Counted from the first letter of the stretch, positions 1 to 9,363 are shown. The stretch: DNA of 64,000 nt from Cytophagaceae bacterium (GCA_025455005.1 JALONH010000010.1:35221-99220), one strand, 5' to 3'. The notes: generated by a model not told the origin, from the letters alone. Translations and numbers: made by a program.

Positions 1-1
1 A

Positions 2-2188
2 TTGGTAACCATATTATCCTCAACAGACGCCTCGTGTAACGGAGTTGCAAATGGAAGCGCTACGCCGAGTGTAAGCGGAGGAACGGCACCTTACACTTAT
101 TTATGGTCTAATGGAAATACAGCATCAACACAAACAACATTAGCAGCCGGTTCCTATTCTGTAACCGTAACTGATGCAAGAGGTTGTAATTCATCTGATT
201 TTACTACAATAGCAAATGGACCTGCTATAACCGGCAGTGCAACAGCCAGCCCCGCCATTATATGTGCTGCATCCGGCGCAACCATAACAGCATCTTTAGA
301 TGCTGCTTATACCGCAGGTTTAACGCCCTATTCTTTCAATAATGGCCTATCCTTTCAAACCGGGGCAACCTATACTATTCCTTCTGTTTTATCGGATAGT
401 ATAGTGTCCGTAGTTGTTCAAGATATTAATGGATGTACCAGTTTACCCATTCCGGTTAATTTAAGTACAAAAAAAATAACCGCTACTGTAAACATTACCA
501 ATACCCCTACATGTGCGGGTGACACAGATGGAAGTATAGAAGTGATTGTTACCGGTTCATCAACCGGCTTTACCTATTCTTTAGATGGAGGCGCATTCCA
601 AAATTCACCTATTTTTAATTCGATTAGTGGAGGGTCTCATGCTGTCATTATTAATGATGGAACAGGTTGTAATGCTTCTTATAGCATTCTATTGATAGAA
701 CCTCCGGTTTTATCAATAGGCATTGTATCTACCACACAAATAAGTGGCTGTTTTGGAAATACCAACGGACAAATTGAAGTAACTGTCAATGGAGGAACAC
801 CATCCTATACCTTTATTTATACCGGTGGTTCCATAGGAACAGATAGCGTATTTAGAAATTTATCTGCGGGAAGTTATACCGTAACTGTTACGGACATCAA
901 TGGTTGTACTGCCTCTGTTTCTACATCATTAACTCAACCTGCCGGAATTGATGCAGCAGCCATTGTAGCTACTATTAATAATGTTAATTGCCCCGGTCGC
1001 GACGAAGGTTCTATCGCATTATCCAATGTTACCGGAGGTACTGCTCCTTATTCGTATGCATTAGGAAGTACAAGCAATACATCAGGAAGTTTTAATAATC
1101 TGATTGCAGGAAATTATTCTATAACGATAACAGATGGTAATACATGTAGTATTGGTTATCCTTTCGTGATTACAGAACCCAATCCAATTATATTCACAGC
1201 TATAGTTACCCGACCCGCAACGTGTACCGATCCGGATGGAATAGTAGAATTCATCTCTGTAAGTGGAGGTAATCCGGGATATGAATATAGTATGGATGAT
1301 GGCGCTACATATTTTCCAACCACTATATTTAACAATTTAGTTGCGGCTCCTTATGAAGCAAGAGTTCGAGACAGTAGAGGTTGTACTGCCAGTTATACCG
1401 TTACGTTACCTCAAAAAGAGGGCCCGATTCCTTTTATCCGTGTCAATCCACCTACTTGTAATGGTTACAGCGATGGATATATAGTAGTAGATTCCCTTAG
1501 AGGAGGTGTAGGACCATTCTCTTACCGATTAAACAACACTAATTTTGGTTCCTCTACGGTATACTTTAATATTAGTAAGGGTAATTACGCACTGCAGATA
1601 AATGACATTGAATGTTCTTATCCAATTGATAGTTTCTATTTATATAATCGAATTACGGGAATATATGACACCCTTTCCTTAGACAGTATACCTGTTACGG
1701 AACCTGCGCCTATAACTGCTTCCACCTTCAGTTCATTAGCTGATCGCTATTATGCTACAGCAGAAGCCGGTTTATATAACCTACAAGGTGGCACTCCTTA
1801 TTATAGTTGGAGTAGAGACAACATAACTTTTACACGCATAACACGTGATACAACCTTATTAACAAACTTTGCTCGAGGAACACATACACTATACCTACAA
1901 GATTCCTTAGGTTGTATAGGTCAAGTAGAAGTTCGAGTAAACGTAGCCTTCTTTATTCCAAATCTAATTAGCCCAAATAACGACGGTCAAAATGATCGTT
2001 TTGAAATCATGGGCTTACCTAGAGGTTCCTTCCTGCGCATTACCAATAGATGGGGAGATACTGTATTCCGAAGTGAAAACTATGATAATTCTTGGGATGC
2101 GGATGAACTTTCGGACGGTGTGTTTTATTATGAATTAAGATTACCTAATGGCGACGACCATAAAGGATGGGTTCAGGTAGTTAGATAA
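2..2188 (+). CDS. SprB-repeat adhesin, 3' part, with T9SS type B C-terminal domain
   Basis: Partial: the gene starts before the window; 728 residues are visible. About seven tandem units of 55-65 residues follow the SprB-repeat pattern: a Cys near the start, then G-x-x-x-G-S/x-I, a GGTxPY motif, xNLxAGxY and VTDxxGC at the end (roughly residues 9-63, 163-228, 243-307, 325-385, 402-465, 481-538 and a degenerate one at 570-645). The last ~80 residues contain NLISPNNDGQNDRFEI and end in KGWVQVVR, which is the gliding-motility-associated type B sorting domain (CHU_C/TIGR04131 type). I infer a very large cell-surface protein exported through the T9SS, acting in adhesion or gliding. Units are similar in protein but diverged in DNA. 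A strong terminator follows. Confidence 0.9.
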   Translation: MVTILSSTDASCNGVANGSATPSVSGGTAPYTYLWSNGNTASTQTTLAAGSYSVTVTDARGCNSSDFTTIANGPAITGSATASPAIICAASGATITASLDAAYTAGLTPYSFNNGLSFQTGATYTIPSVLSDSIVSVVVQDINGCTSLPIPVNLSTKKITATVNITNTPTCAGDTDGSIEVIVTGSSTGFTYSLDGGAFQNSPIFNSISGGSHAVIINDGTGCNASYSILLIEPPVLSIGIVSTTQISGCFGNTNGQIEVTVNGGTPSYTFIYTGGSIGTDSVFRNLSAGSYTVTVTDINGCTASVSTSLTQPAGIDAAAIVATINNVNCPGRDEGSIALSNVTGGTAPYSYALGSTSNTSGSFNNLIAGNYSITITDGNTCSIGYPFVITEPNPIIFTAIVTRPATCTDPDGIVEFISVSGGNPGYEYSMDDGATYFPTTIFNNLVAAPYEARVRDSRGCTASYTVTLPQKEGPIPFIRVNPPTCNGYSDGYIVVDSLRGGVGPFSYRLNNTNFGSSTVYFNISKGNYALQINDIECSYPIDSFYLYNRITGIYDTLSLDSIPVTEPAPITASTFSSLADRYYATAEAGLYNLQGGTPYYSWSRDNITFTRITRDTTLLTNFARGTHTLYLQDSLGCIGQVEVRVNVAFFIPNLISPNNDGQNDRFEIMGLPRGSFLRITNRWGDTVFRSENYDNSWDADELSDGVFYYELRLPNGDDHKGWVQVVR

Positions 2189-2231
2189 GAGTTTAATATG
2201 CTACTAGTATAAGTCTAAAGTAGCGTGATTA

Positions 2232-2274
2232 AAAACAAAACCCTTGGTGAAATACCAAGGGTTTTGTTTTTTTT
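2232..2274 (+). terminator. Rho-independent terminator after the SprB-repeat gene
   Basis: A perfect 16-bp stem (AAAACAAAACCCTTGG with its complement) and a 7-nt loop run into a T tract. It lies 43 bases after the stop codon. The rest of 2189-2433 shows no gene that I can support. Confidence 0.9.
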
Positions 2275-2433
2275 AAAGTAATTTTTAATTAATAATACAT
2301 AAGGGCAATAACCAATAAGGATGGAGTTGTGATGCATTATACATTAACACTTTTTTTATTAAAATCGATTAAATAATAAAGAATAATTCTTAAAGTTTTA
2401 AAGCATACATCCAAACAAAACAGGGGTGTAAGT

Positions 2434-2724
2434 TTAACGAAAGGCCTCTTGTATATCCTTTAAAATGGTGGAAGGGTGAGTATCGATTATTTTTATGTTT
2501 GGTCTTAGATTCGTAAACTCTATATGAAAAAAATCTCTGCTTATTTTATCCACTCCACCACCTATAATTACTGCATCAAACACGTTCCGTTGAAAAGTAG
2601 CAATAGCCTTATCGTTTGCACTTTCACCTATTGCGGAATATCCATTTTCCTCCAGCAAATGAACTATTCTTGTTAAAATAGTATCATGCCGACCAATCAC
2701 TAATATATTTTTTTTTACATTCAA
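2434..2724 (-). CDS. small receiver-like protein without phosphorylation residues
   Basis: 96 residues with the alternating strand/helix pattern of a CheY-type receiver: ILVIG (strand 1), LLEENGYSAIGES (helix 1 and strand 2), FDAVIIGGG (strand 3), IKIID (strand 4). The acidic pair expected after strand 1 reads GRHD and the phospho-acceptor Asp at the end of strand 3 is replaced by Gly (VIIGGG). So if it is a receiver it should not be phosphorylated in the usual way. It lies 17 bases downstream of the acyl-CoA reductase on the same strand and is probably co-transcribed. It has no output domain. Function unknown; the receiver assignment rests on fold pattern only. Confidence 0.6.
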   Translation of the reverse strand: MNVKKNILVIGRHDTILTRIVHLLEENGYSAIGESANDKAIATFQRNVFDAVIIGGGVDKISRDFFHIEFTNLRPNIKIIDTHPSTILKDIQEAFR

Positions 2725-2741
2725 ACCTTTCTTCTCCGTAG

Positions 2742-3761
2742 TTACAAATTAATCAAAAACTCCATTGTATCTATTCCATCTGCATATTCCGTAATATCGG
2801 GGCATTGAGCATATCCAATAGGTATAAGTTCTATATCCCCTATAGAACTTCCCTCCCCTACTACACATTGTATGGATGATTGATGGTGCTGAATAAATGG
2901 CAGGATTTCAGATTCCTGTTCATAAAACTGAATAAACACAACCCCTATAGGTGAAAACAACTCCGTGTCTTCCTTCAACAAAACTGCACCTGTATCCCAG
3001 TGAGGTATAGAATTGATTAAATACACCGCTTTATTATATTCATAATTATTAAAGTACTTATGATGTTCAGCTACTTTTTCGAAAGGTTTCCATTGATCCA
3101 ATAAATGGGGTATAGAATACCCTTTTGGTAAAAAAATCTTGGATACATTCCGACAACCTAAGCCAAAATATTTAAAAACCTCATGTCCTAAAACCTGTAA
3201 CGTGTCTTTTGATTCTGTTCCTTTCAAAATTGCAATAGAGGTTCTGTTTTTTCGAATAATGTGAGGCGTATTTTTAAAATAATACTCAAAATAGCGGGCA
3301 GAATTATCGCTGCCGGTTGCAATATAGGCGTCCATTCCTTTCAATTGGTCTACCCAATGTAGTTTCTCAATTGTATTCGGATATTCGTTCTCGAGTAAAT
3401 GAAACAAGAAGGGCAATAGTATTTTGTCGGTAGAACTAAGTTTTACATAAGCCTCATGACCGGATAACAGAACACAAACGATATCATGAAAGGCTACCGC
3501 CGGAATATTTCCGGCTGCTATAATTCCAATTCGTTTGGGTTGAGGAACCGGTAATCTATAGTTATGATCCCATTCCACAATATCCGATTCTTTCAACAAG
3601 TGAACGATACCATCCAAAGCATATTTTACAGATTCAGGGGTAAACCAAGCATTATTGTTGGAAATAACAGGATACCAATCCAATAAAGTTGATTCCGGTA
3701 ATGTGGACAGAATCTCCCCTAATCGTATAAACGCTTTCAAATCAGACCGTAAACTTTTCAT
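2742..3761 (-). CDS. acyl-CoA reductase (LuxC family)
   Basis: 339 residues. LuxC-family enzymes reduce acyl-CoA or acyl-protein thioesters to aldehydes with NADPH. Visible features are a nucleotide-binding stretch GIIAAGNIPAVAFHD (residues 79-93), a central region KLSSTDK, and the conserved Cys in GLGCRNVSKIF (Cys203), which fits the thioester-forming nucleophile. I chose the ATG at 3761: the open frame continues to 3914 but overlaps the divergent ferredoxin gene, and a TATATTTG promoter box at 3788-3795 places the transcript start near 3781, so the alternative ATG at 3779 would leave almost no leader. No other lux genes are present, so the role is not bioluminescence; the physiological substrate is unknown. 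Confidence 0.82.
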   Translation of the reverse strand: MKSLRSDLKAFIRLGEILSTLPESTLLDWYPVISNNNAWFTPESVKYALDGIVHLLKESDIVEWDHNYRLPVPQPKRIGIIAAGNIPAVAFHDIVCVLLSGHEAYVKLSSTDKILLPFLFHLLENEYPNTIEKLHWVDQLKGMDAYIATGSDNSARYFEYYFKNTPHIIRKNRTSIAILKGTESKDTLQVLGHEVFKYFGLGCRNVSKIFLPKGYSIPHLLDQWKPFEKVAEHHKYFNNYEYNKAVYLINSIPHWDTGAVLLKEDTELFSPIGVVFIQFYEQESEILPFIQHHQSSIQCVVGEGSSIGDIELIPIGYAQCPDITEYADGIDTMEFLINL

Positions 3762-3787
3762 TATTATAAATTGTTTCATGTAAATTA

Positions 3788-3795
3788 CAAATATA
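3788..3795 (-). promoter_or_regulatory. -7 box of the acyl-CoA reductase promoter
   Basis: On the minus strand this reads TATATTTG, an exact match to the Bacteroidetes -7 consensus TAnnTTTG, about 27 bases before the chosen start codon. The -33 position 19 bases upstream is a poor match. It lies back to back with the ferredoxin promoter. Confidence 0.5.
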
Positions 3796-3796
3796 C

Positions 3797-3827
3797 TTTG
3801 CAGTAAAGCAATTAATAAATAATTTTG
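3797..3827 (+). promoter_or_regulatory. Bacteroidetes-type promoter of the ferredoxin gene
   Basis: TTTG at 3797-3800 and TAATTTTG at 3820-3827 are separated by exactly 19 bases, matching the TTTG-N19-TAnnTTTG consensus recognised by the Bacteroidetes primary sigma factor. The start codon is 25 bases downstream of the -7 box. It is the clearest promoter in the window. Confidence 0.75.
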
Positions 3828-3852
3828 CACACCAAAACAAAAAGTTCGAACT

Positions 3853-4200
3853 ATGGCTATAATGATTACCGACGAATGCATCAACTGTGGTGCTTGCGAA
3901 CCGGAATGTCCCAATACAGCAATTTATGAAGGAGGAGTAGAGTGGAATTACGCCGGAGGTACTGCTTTAAAAGAAATACCAATGGAAGATGGTTCAGTAG
4001 TTGACGCAAAAACTCCAATGGAGCCTGTATCCAATGAATTCTATTATATCGTTACCAATAAGTGTACGGAATGTACCGGCTTCCATGAAGAGCCTCAATG
4101 TGCTGCCGTATGCCCGGTAGATTGTTGTGTGGAAGATCCTGACAACGTGGAAACTGAAGACGAATTAGTAGCTAAAAAGGCTTGGTTACACGGAGAATAA
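3853..4200 (+). CDS. 2[4Fe-4S] ferredoxin
   Basis: 115 residues. The first cluster motif is C-x2-C-x2-C-x3-C (Cys9, 12, 15, 19 in CINCGACEPEC); the second is C-x2-C-x8-C-x3-C (CTECTGFHEEPQCAAVC), with the enlarged loop and C-terminal extension typical of Alvin/YfhL-type dicluster ferredoxins. It is a soluble low-potential electron carrier; its partner cannot be read from sequence. It is transcribed divergently from the LuxC-type reductase, with the two promoters back to back, which suggests but does not prove a shared electron-transfer role. A start at Met4 is also possible. A terminator follows directly. Confidence 0.92.
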   Translation: MAIMITDECINCGACEPECPNTAIYEGGVEWNYAGGTALKEIPMEDGSVVDAKTPMEPVSNEFYYIVTNKCTECTGFHEEPQCAAVCPVDCCVEDPDNVETEDELVAKKAWLHGE

Positions 4201-4214
4201 ACAATTAAACTCTA

Positions 4215-4250
4215 CTAAAAAAAAGTCCCGACCCCATCGGGACTTTTTTT
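4215..4250 (+). terminator. Rho-independent terminator after the ferredoxin gene
   Basis: The stem AAAAAAGTCCCG/CGGGACTTTTTT with a short loop is followed by T residues, 15 bases after the stop codon. Confidence 0.88.
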
Positions 4251-4300
4251 AATCTATCCGTTTCACTATTTTAGGACCTTTCAAAGCAATATAAACGAAC

Positions 4301-5488
4301 ATGAAAACAGTAGACAGTTACAACTTTTCCGGCAAAAGAGCCCTCACCCGCGTTGATTTTAACGTTCCCTTGAATAAAAGCTTCGAGATTACAGACGATA
4401 CACGTTTGAAAGCGGTACTACCAACCGTTACAAAAATATTAAAAGATGGTGGTTCTGTAGTGTTAATGTCCCATTTAGGCAGACCTAAAGGTGGTCCTGA
4501 AGAAAAGTATTCATTGAAACATATTGTTCCCTATCTTACCAAGATGTTTGGCAAACCGGTACAATTCGCTTCGGATTGTATTGGCGATGAAGCAGAAAAA
4601 GCGTCTAAAGAGCTTCAGCCCGGTGATATTTTACTGTTAGAGAATCTTCGTTTTTATAGCGAAGAAGAAAAAGGTGATGCCGCATTTGCTAAAAAACTGT
4701 CGGTACATGGAGACGTTTGGGTAAACGATGCATTTGGCACTGCCCATCGTGCACATGCCTCAACAGCTGTTGTAGGGCAATATTTCACAGATAAAGTTTG
4801 TGGGTATGTGATGCAAGCAGAATTAGATAATGCCAATAAATTATTAAAAGGCGGAGAAAAACCTAGAACGGCTGTAATGGGTGGTTCTAAAATTTCAGAT
4901 AAAATTTTAGTTATAGAAAACTTATTGGATACGGTGGACAACCTGATTATAGGAGGTGGGATGTCGTATACATTCGTAAAAGCGTATGGTGGAAATATTG
5001 GCAAATCGATTTGTGAATTAGACAAATTAGATTTAGCTAAATCCCTTGTTGATAAAGCTACCGCAAAAGGTGTTAAATTATATTTACCGGTTGATAATAT
5101 TATAGCAGATGATTTCAGTAATCAAGCGAATCGTCAAACAGTAAAAAAAGGTGAAATTCCGGATGGTTGGGAAGGATTAGATATCGGACCTGAAACAGTT
5201 ACATTATTTGCAGATGTAGTACGCCAATCTAAAACTATTTTATGGAATGGCCCGATGGGTGTATTTGAATTTTCAAATTTTGCTACCGGAACCATTGAAA
5301 TTGCCAAAGCAGTAAAAGACGCAACAAATAATGGCGCCTATTCGCTTATTGGTGGTGGAGATTCTGCCGCTGCTATCAATAACTTAGGTTTTGGTAATGA
5401 TGTCTCTTATGTATCTACCGGTGGTGGAGCATTATTAGAATATTTTGAAGGTAAAGTATTACCGGGAGTAGCAGCACTTGAAAAATAA
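4301..5488 (+). CDS. pgk: phosphoglycerate kinase
   Basis: 395 residues, normal family length. It converts 1,3-bisphosphoglycerate and ADP to 3-phosphoglycerate and ATP in glycolysis, in the cytosol. The N-terminal substrate motif TRVDFNVPL (residues 17-25), SHLGRPKG (58-65), the hinge region ending in GPMGVFEF, and the nucleotide-binding GGGDSAAA near the C-terminus are all present. It is monocistronic: terminators lie on both sides (4215-4250 and 5507-5543). Nothing is unusual. Confidence 0.98.
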   Translation: MKTVDSYNFSGKRALTRVDFNVPLNKSFEITDDTRLKAVLPTVTKILKDGGSVVLMSHLGRPKGGPEEKYSLKHIVPYLTKMFGKPVQFASDCIGDEAEKASKELQPGDILLLENLRFYSEEEKGDAAFAKKLSVHGDVWVNDAFGTAHRAHASTAVVGQYFTDKVCGYVMQAELDNANKLLKGGEKPRTAVMGGSKISDKILVIENLLDTVDNLIIGGGMSYTFVKAYGGNIGKSICELDKLDLAKSLVDKATAKGVKLYLPVDNIIADDFSNQANRQTVKKGEIPDGWEGLDIGPETVTLFADVVRQSKTILWNGPMGVFEFSNFATGTIEIAKAVKDATNNGAYSLIGGGDSAAAINNLGFGNDVSYVSTGGGALLEYFEGKVLPGVAALEK

Positions 5489-5506
5489 AGCCTTCCAAAT
5501 CTTATA

Positions 5507-5543
5507 TAAAAAAGCCTTGAAATTCTTGTTTCAAGGCTTTTTT
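5507..5543 (+). terminator. Rho-independent terminator after pgk
   Basis: A stem of AAAAAAGCCTTGAAA with its complement TTTCAAGGCTTTTTT and a 6-nt loop sits about 20 bases after the pgk stop. Confidence 0.9.
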
Positions 5544-5655
5544 GATTTAAAAATACCCTAAGGAAAAACTATATATTTTTTCTTACGTTTAAAGAAATAT
5601 CCATTATTTCAAATTGCATTATTTTATTTAAACACTTTTGACCTCTCCTTTACAT

Positions 5656-6450
5656 ATGAACTTTAAACGAATTATTATTGGCATTGTAGTGTTGGTATCT
5701 TTTGTTCAAGCCAACTTAACTAAAGTAATCAAACAAGAAACCATCAAAACATTTAACGGATTGAATGTACTAGAATCTATTAAAATGAATGATTTCAATG
5801 AGAAAGGTAAACTCATTAAAACTACCGAATTTACTTCCGATAAGACCATGAAATCGTATACATTATATGAGTACGATTCAAAAGGAATGTTAGTTAAATC
5901 TTTTACTTACGCAGAAGACAGTACATTAAATAACGCAGGGGAATATTGGTATAATGAAAAAGGTGATCGCATCATTGATCGAACTGATTACAAATCCTCC
6001 AGTACCAGTTCGGTTATAAATTCTAAATATGAATATGATAAAAAAGGGAATGTAATAAGACAAGCCAATTCGTTTTCAATTCTTCCGGCATTAAATCATG
6101 AAATCGTGAATACCTTTGATTCACTTGGTAATAATGTACATACCGACTTATATTTTAGCAATACACTTTTACAAGAAACGGATAGAGTATTTCAAAATAA
6201 GCTAATAATTTCTAATCAAGTTTATGGTTTTGACAAAAAGAATAAAAAAGTATTAACAGAGACCAATACCTTTTCCTACAAAGACACCCTTCAAACAAAA
6301 ATTGTAGAACAAAATTATGAAAAAGGAAAAGTGACAAGTGAAAAAATATTTATTAAGGCCTACAATGCAGAAGGACATATAATAGAATTTAAAAAATCCA
6401 CCAATGGTATTTTGAATCAAAAAATTGAGTACAGCTATATATACTATTAA
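5656..6450 (+). CDS. secreted protein with YD/RHS-like repeats, function unknown
   Basis: 264 residues from the ATG at 5656; the open frame extends to a TTG at 5638, but a signal peptide starts cleanly at MNFKRIIIGIVVLVSF and ends near VQA. The mature part is a run of about seven short units with a Y/N-x-Y-D-x-K/E-G-x-x-I/V pattern, for example YEYDSKGMLV, YWYNEKGDRI, YEYDKKGNVI and KAYNAEGHII. This resembles the beta-strand YD repeat of RHS-like proteins, without a core domain, toxin tail or T9SS sorting domain. It is probably periplasmic or surface-exposed. It has its own terminator and no functional neighbour. I do not recognise a specific family. Confidence 0.75.
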   Translation: MNFKRIIIGIVVLVSFVQANLTKVIKQETIKTFNGLNVLESIKMNDFNEKGKLIKTTEFTSDKTMKSYTLYEYDSKGMLVKSFTYAEDSTLNNAGEYWYNEKGDRIIDRTDYKSSSTSSVINSKYEYDKKGNVIRQANSFSILPALNHEIVNTFDSLGNNVHTDLYFSNTLLQETDRVFQNKLIISNQVYGFDKKNKKVLTETNTFSYKDTLQTKIVEQNYEKGKVTSEKIFIKAYNAEGHIIEFKKSTNGILNQKIEYSYIYY

Positions 6451-6463
6451 TCTTTTGTGTTAG

Positions 6464-6502
6464 AAAAAACCATATAAAGTCTACACTTAATATGGTTTTT
6501 TT
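6464..6502 (+). terminator. A+T-rich terminator between converging genes
   Basis: The stem AAAAAACCATAT/ATATGGTTTTTT with a 14-nt loop has T and A tracts on either side, so it can serve both the plus-strand repeat protein and the minus-strand dehydrogenase ending at 6512. Confidence 0.7.
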
Positions 6503-6511
6503 ATTTGTATC

Positions 6512-7450
6512 TCAAGAAGTTATTTTACTCTCCTTAATATTATGAATAATTCCTTCGATCAATCGAACTCGAGCGGGGTAACCGGCCCACGCAATATGTG
6601 GTGTCAATAACAAACGGTATACTTTACTCGCTTCTATTAACGGATGTCCCTTTTTTAAAGGTTCTTGTTCAAACACATCTAAAGCCGCACCATAAACTAT
6701 CTTAGACTCTAACGCATTTATCAAATCCTCTTCTACAACAATTCCACCTCTACCCATATTGATTAGTACTGCAGAAGATTTCATACATTTAAAAAACGTA
6801 GAATTAATCAACCCTTTAGTTTGTTCATTCAGTGGAGCATGAATAGATACCACATCCGACAGTTGTGCCAAATCATTCAAAGAGACCATAGGGTATCCGG
6901 CATTAGTATTTTTGCCTGAGGAAGAATAATACAGTATTTTCATACCAAATGCTTCTGCGACTTTGGCTACACCTCTTCCAATAGCCCCCATGCCAATAAT
7001 ACCCATTGTTTTCCCTTCCAACTCTATTAAATCCGGTCCTATATGAGTGAATAAGGGTTGATTAGAATATTCACCGGATTGAACATATGAATGATAGTAA
7101 GGTAAATTGTACAGTAATTCTAATAACACACCAAAGGTTAATTGTACTACAGACGCAGTAGAATACCCCTTCACATTTTTCACTTGAATATTTAAGTCAG
7201 CAGCTGCAGATAAATCAATATTATTCATACCTGTTGCTGCAACACATATCAATTTTAACGTTGGCAGTTGTTTCAACATTTCAGCAGATAAAACAACTTT
7301 GTTTGTTATAATTACGGACGCACCTTGAACCCGATCTAAGACTTGTAGGGGCATGGTATGATCGTAAAAGGTTACGTTGCCTAGACTTCGCAATTTATCT
7401 AACTCGGGCATAGGTCCCATAGTAGCTGCATCTAAAAATACTATCTTCAT
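6512..7450 (-). CDS. NAD-dependent D-2-hydroxyacid dehydrogenase
   Basis: 312 residues. It belongs to the D-isomer 2-hydroxyacid dehydrogenase family, with glycerate dehydrogenase/hydroxypyruvate reductase as the closest-looking subgroup (start MKIVFLDAATMG). The Rossmann motif GMGAIG is at residues 153-158 and the catalytic triad is intact: Arg234 in MGRGG, Glu263 in FEQEP, His285 in TPHIAW. Substrate specificity cannot be fixed from sequence. I chose the ATG at 7450, two bases after the recQ stop; an upstream in-frame Met at 7471 would overlap recQ by 19 bases. It is the last gene of the LolD-like/recQ operon and ends at a shared terminator. Confidence 0.88.
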   Translation of the reverse strand: MKIVFLDAATMGPMPELDKLRSLGNVTFYDHTMPLQVLDRVQGASVIITNKVVLSAEMLKQLPTLKLICVAATGMNNIDLSAAADLNIQVKNVKGYSTASVVQLTFGVLLELLYNLPYYHSYVQSGEYSNQPLFTHIGPDLIELEGKTMGIIGMGAIGRGVAKVAEAFGMKILYYSSSGKNTNAGYPMVSLNDLAQLSDVVSIHAPLNEQTKGLINSTFFKCMKSSAVLINMGRGGIVVEEDLINALESKIVYGAALDVFEQEPLKKGHPLIEASKVYRLLLTPHIAWAGYPARVRLIEGIIHNIKESKITS

Positions 7451-7452
7451 CT

Positions 7453-9360
7453 TTATTTTTTTATTTTCCAATAATATTCTCCTTCATCCGTCAACCCTAT
7501 TTTCCCTTTATCCATCCATCGTCTCAAGCTATCAATAATTAAATTAGTAGCGATTCCTTTAAATATCGTTTCTATAGCGGACATCGGTAGATTTTTTTCT
7601 TTAAGATAGGATTCAACTACAGTATCTACATGTATTTGTTGGTCTGATTGCTTTTTATTTTCGATGCAAATATCACATATTCCACAAGGCTCTGTCTTTT
7701 CTTCACCAAAATAGTCAAGTAAATAGATGGATCGACAATATTCGGATGTTAAAAAACCTATTACAGCTTGCACTTGCTCTATTTGGTGTTGTTTTTTTTC
7801 TTCCAACATCAAAGAATTAATGGGAAGTTTTAAAGCGTCCATCCGAGGTAAAGTAAATGTAATTTGAGGTTGATCACTTCCTTCTATAAAACTAAGGATG
7901 CCTTCTTTATCTAAATAATGTATGCGTTTGCGCAACTCGGTTGGAGAAAGCTGTAATTCTTTTGCTATAGTATTTAATGATACCGGAATGGGAGAAGTAT
8001 ATACCTCCCCTCCCAGGGTTCGTAAAAGTTGTTTTAATAACGGATCGTGTACCGGAAATTTAATTCTATAAGCATAGATTTCTTCGTGACTACCGTTAAT
8101 CTTAATTTTATCCGGTCGGTGTATACTTTCGCTCAATTGCACGATGCCATGTTGTTCTAGACGCTTCAACGCATGGTATACTTCTAAAACCGAAAATTGA
8201 AATTGTTTCGAAAACCTTTCCATTTCAAAATCAAAACTTTCTAAATGACCACTTCCAACGGCTAATTGATAATAATTAGCTAAAGCTTGATAGACTTTTC
8301 GAATAGTTTCTAAAGAAGGATGAGCCGTTTCTACTTTGCGCCAGAGCTCAGCTTCATCCGAGGTTTGATGTAATAAAACAGCAAAGGATTTATACCCATC
8401 TCTTCCTGCTCTCCCTGCTTCTTGAAAATATGCTTCGATTGATTCCGGCAAATCGATATGAATGACTAATCGAATATCCGGTTTGTCAATCCCCATTCCA
8501 AAAGCATTCGTTGCCACCATTATCGTAGCGTTGCCGGTCATAAAATATTGCTGTTGATGGCTCCGCTCTGCGGGTGTTAATCCACCGTGGTAATACGCTA
8601 CAGGGAGTTTTTTATTTTTTAGAAAGCGATACATTTCCATTACACCCGATCGTGTACGAGCATAGATAATGGTAGAACCGTTCACTTTTGACATCATGGA
8701 AAGAATACGAGCTTCTTTGTTTTCTTCCTTCAGTGCACTATACGATACATTTTTACGAAAAAAACTTTGTTGAAAAACAACCGGTTCTCTTAATTCCAAT
8801 TGCTCTTGAATGTCGTCTAAAACCAATGGAGTCGCTGTTGCGGTAAGGGCTATAATAGGAACTTCCGGAAGGTATTGGCGGATTTCTTTAATTTTCAAAA
8901 AAGCCGGTCTAAATTCATGTCCCCATTCGGAAATACCATGGGCTTCATCTACTGCGATAAACGATACTTTGACCGATTGTATCACTTCTAAAAATCGATC
9001 CGTTGCGACACGTTCCGGTGATACATATACTAACTTATAGTTTCCATAACGAATGTGATCGTAAACATTTTCTATTTCTCTCCGGTGCATTCCGGAGTGC
9101 ATCATCAAAGCAGGTATACCTTTTTGTTTCAATTGGTCTACTTGATCTTTCATTAAAGCAATTAACGGAGAGATGACAAGGGTCAAACCATTTGATGCTA
9201 AAGCGGGCAACTGGTAACAAATAGACTTCCCTCCTCCGGTGGGTAATAAAGCAATCGTATCGTGTCCGGATAAAATAGATTCTATAATAGATTCTTGAAG
9301 CGGTCGAAACGTTCCGTGCCCCCAATATTTTTTTAATAAGGTTAAGAGGGGTGTTGCCAT
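7453..9360 (-). CDS. recQ: ATP-dependent DNA helicase RecQ
   Basis: 635 residues. It is a 3'-5' superfamily 2 helicase for recombination and fork repair. Walker A LPTGGGKS is at residues 39-46 and the DEAH box at 138-141, followed by the helicase C domain with the arginine-finger motif QEAGRAGRDG. The RecQ zinc site is complete (Cys542, 559, 562, 565 in YC...CGICDIC). The protein ends in winged-helix sequence; I see no HRDC domain, so it is of the shorter architecture. Its start lies 3 bases after the upstream ABC ATPase stop, so the two are probably co-transcribed. Confidence 0.96.
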   Translation of the reverse strand: MATPLLTLLKKYWGHGTFRPLQESIIESILSGHDTIALLPTGGGKSICYQLPALASNGLTLVISPLIALMKDQVDQLKQKGIPALMMHSGMHRREIENVYDHIRYGNYKLVYVSPERVATDRFLEVIQSVKVSFIAVDEAHGISEWGHEFRPAFLKIKEIRQYLPEVPIIALTATATPLVLDDIQEQLELREPVVFQQSFFRKNVSYSALKEENKEARILSMMSKVNGSTIIYARTRSGVMEMYRFLKNKKLPVAYYHGGLTPAERSHQQQYFMTGNATIMVATNAFGMGIDKPDIRLVIHIDLPESIEAYFQEAGRAGRDGYKSFAVLLHQTSDEAELWRKVETAHPSLETIRKVYQALANYYQLAVGSGHLESFDFEMERFSKQFQFSVLEVYHALKRLEQHGIVQLSESIHRPDKIKINGSHEEIYAYRIKFPVHDPLLKQLLRTLGGEVYTSPIPVSLNTIAKELQLSPTELRKRIHYLDKEGILSFIEGSDQPQITFTLPRMDALKLPINSLMLEEKKQHQIEQVQAVIGFLTSEYCRSIYLLDYFGEEKTEPCGICDICIENKKQSDQQIHVDTVVESYLKEKNLPMSAIETIFKGIATNLIIDSLRRWMDKGKIGLTDEGEYYWKIKK

Positions 9361-9363
9361 GAG

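Noticed and set aside
3780..3914. N-terminal extension of the acyl-CoA reductase
   Set aside because: It overlaps the divergent ferredoxin gene and its promoter, and does not resemble the family.
4654..5025. Minus-strand frame inside pgk
   Set aside because: Antisense to a conserved enzyme, with no signal of its own.
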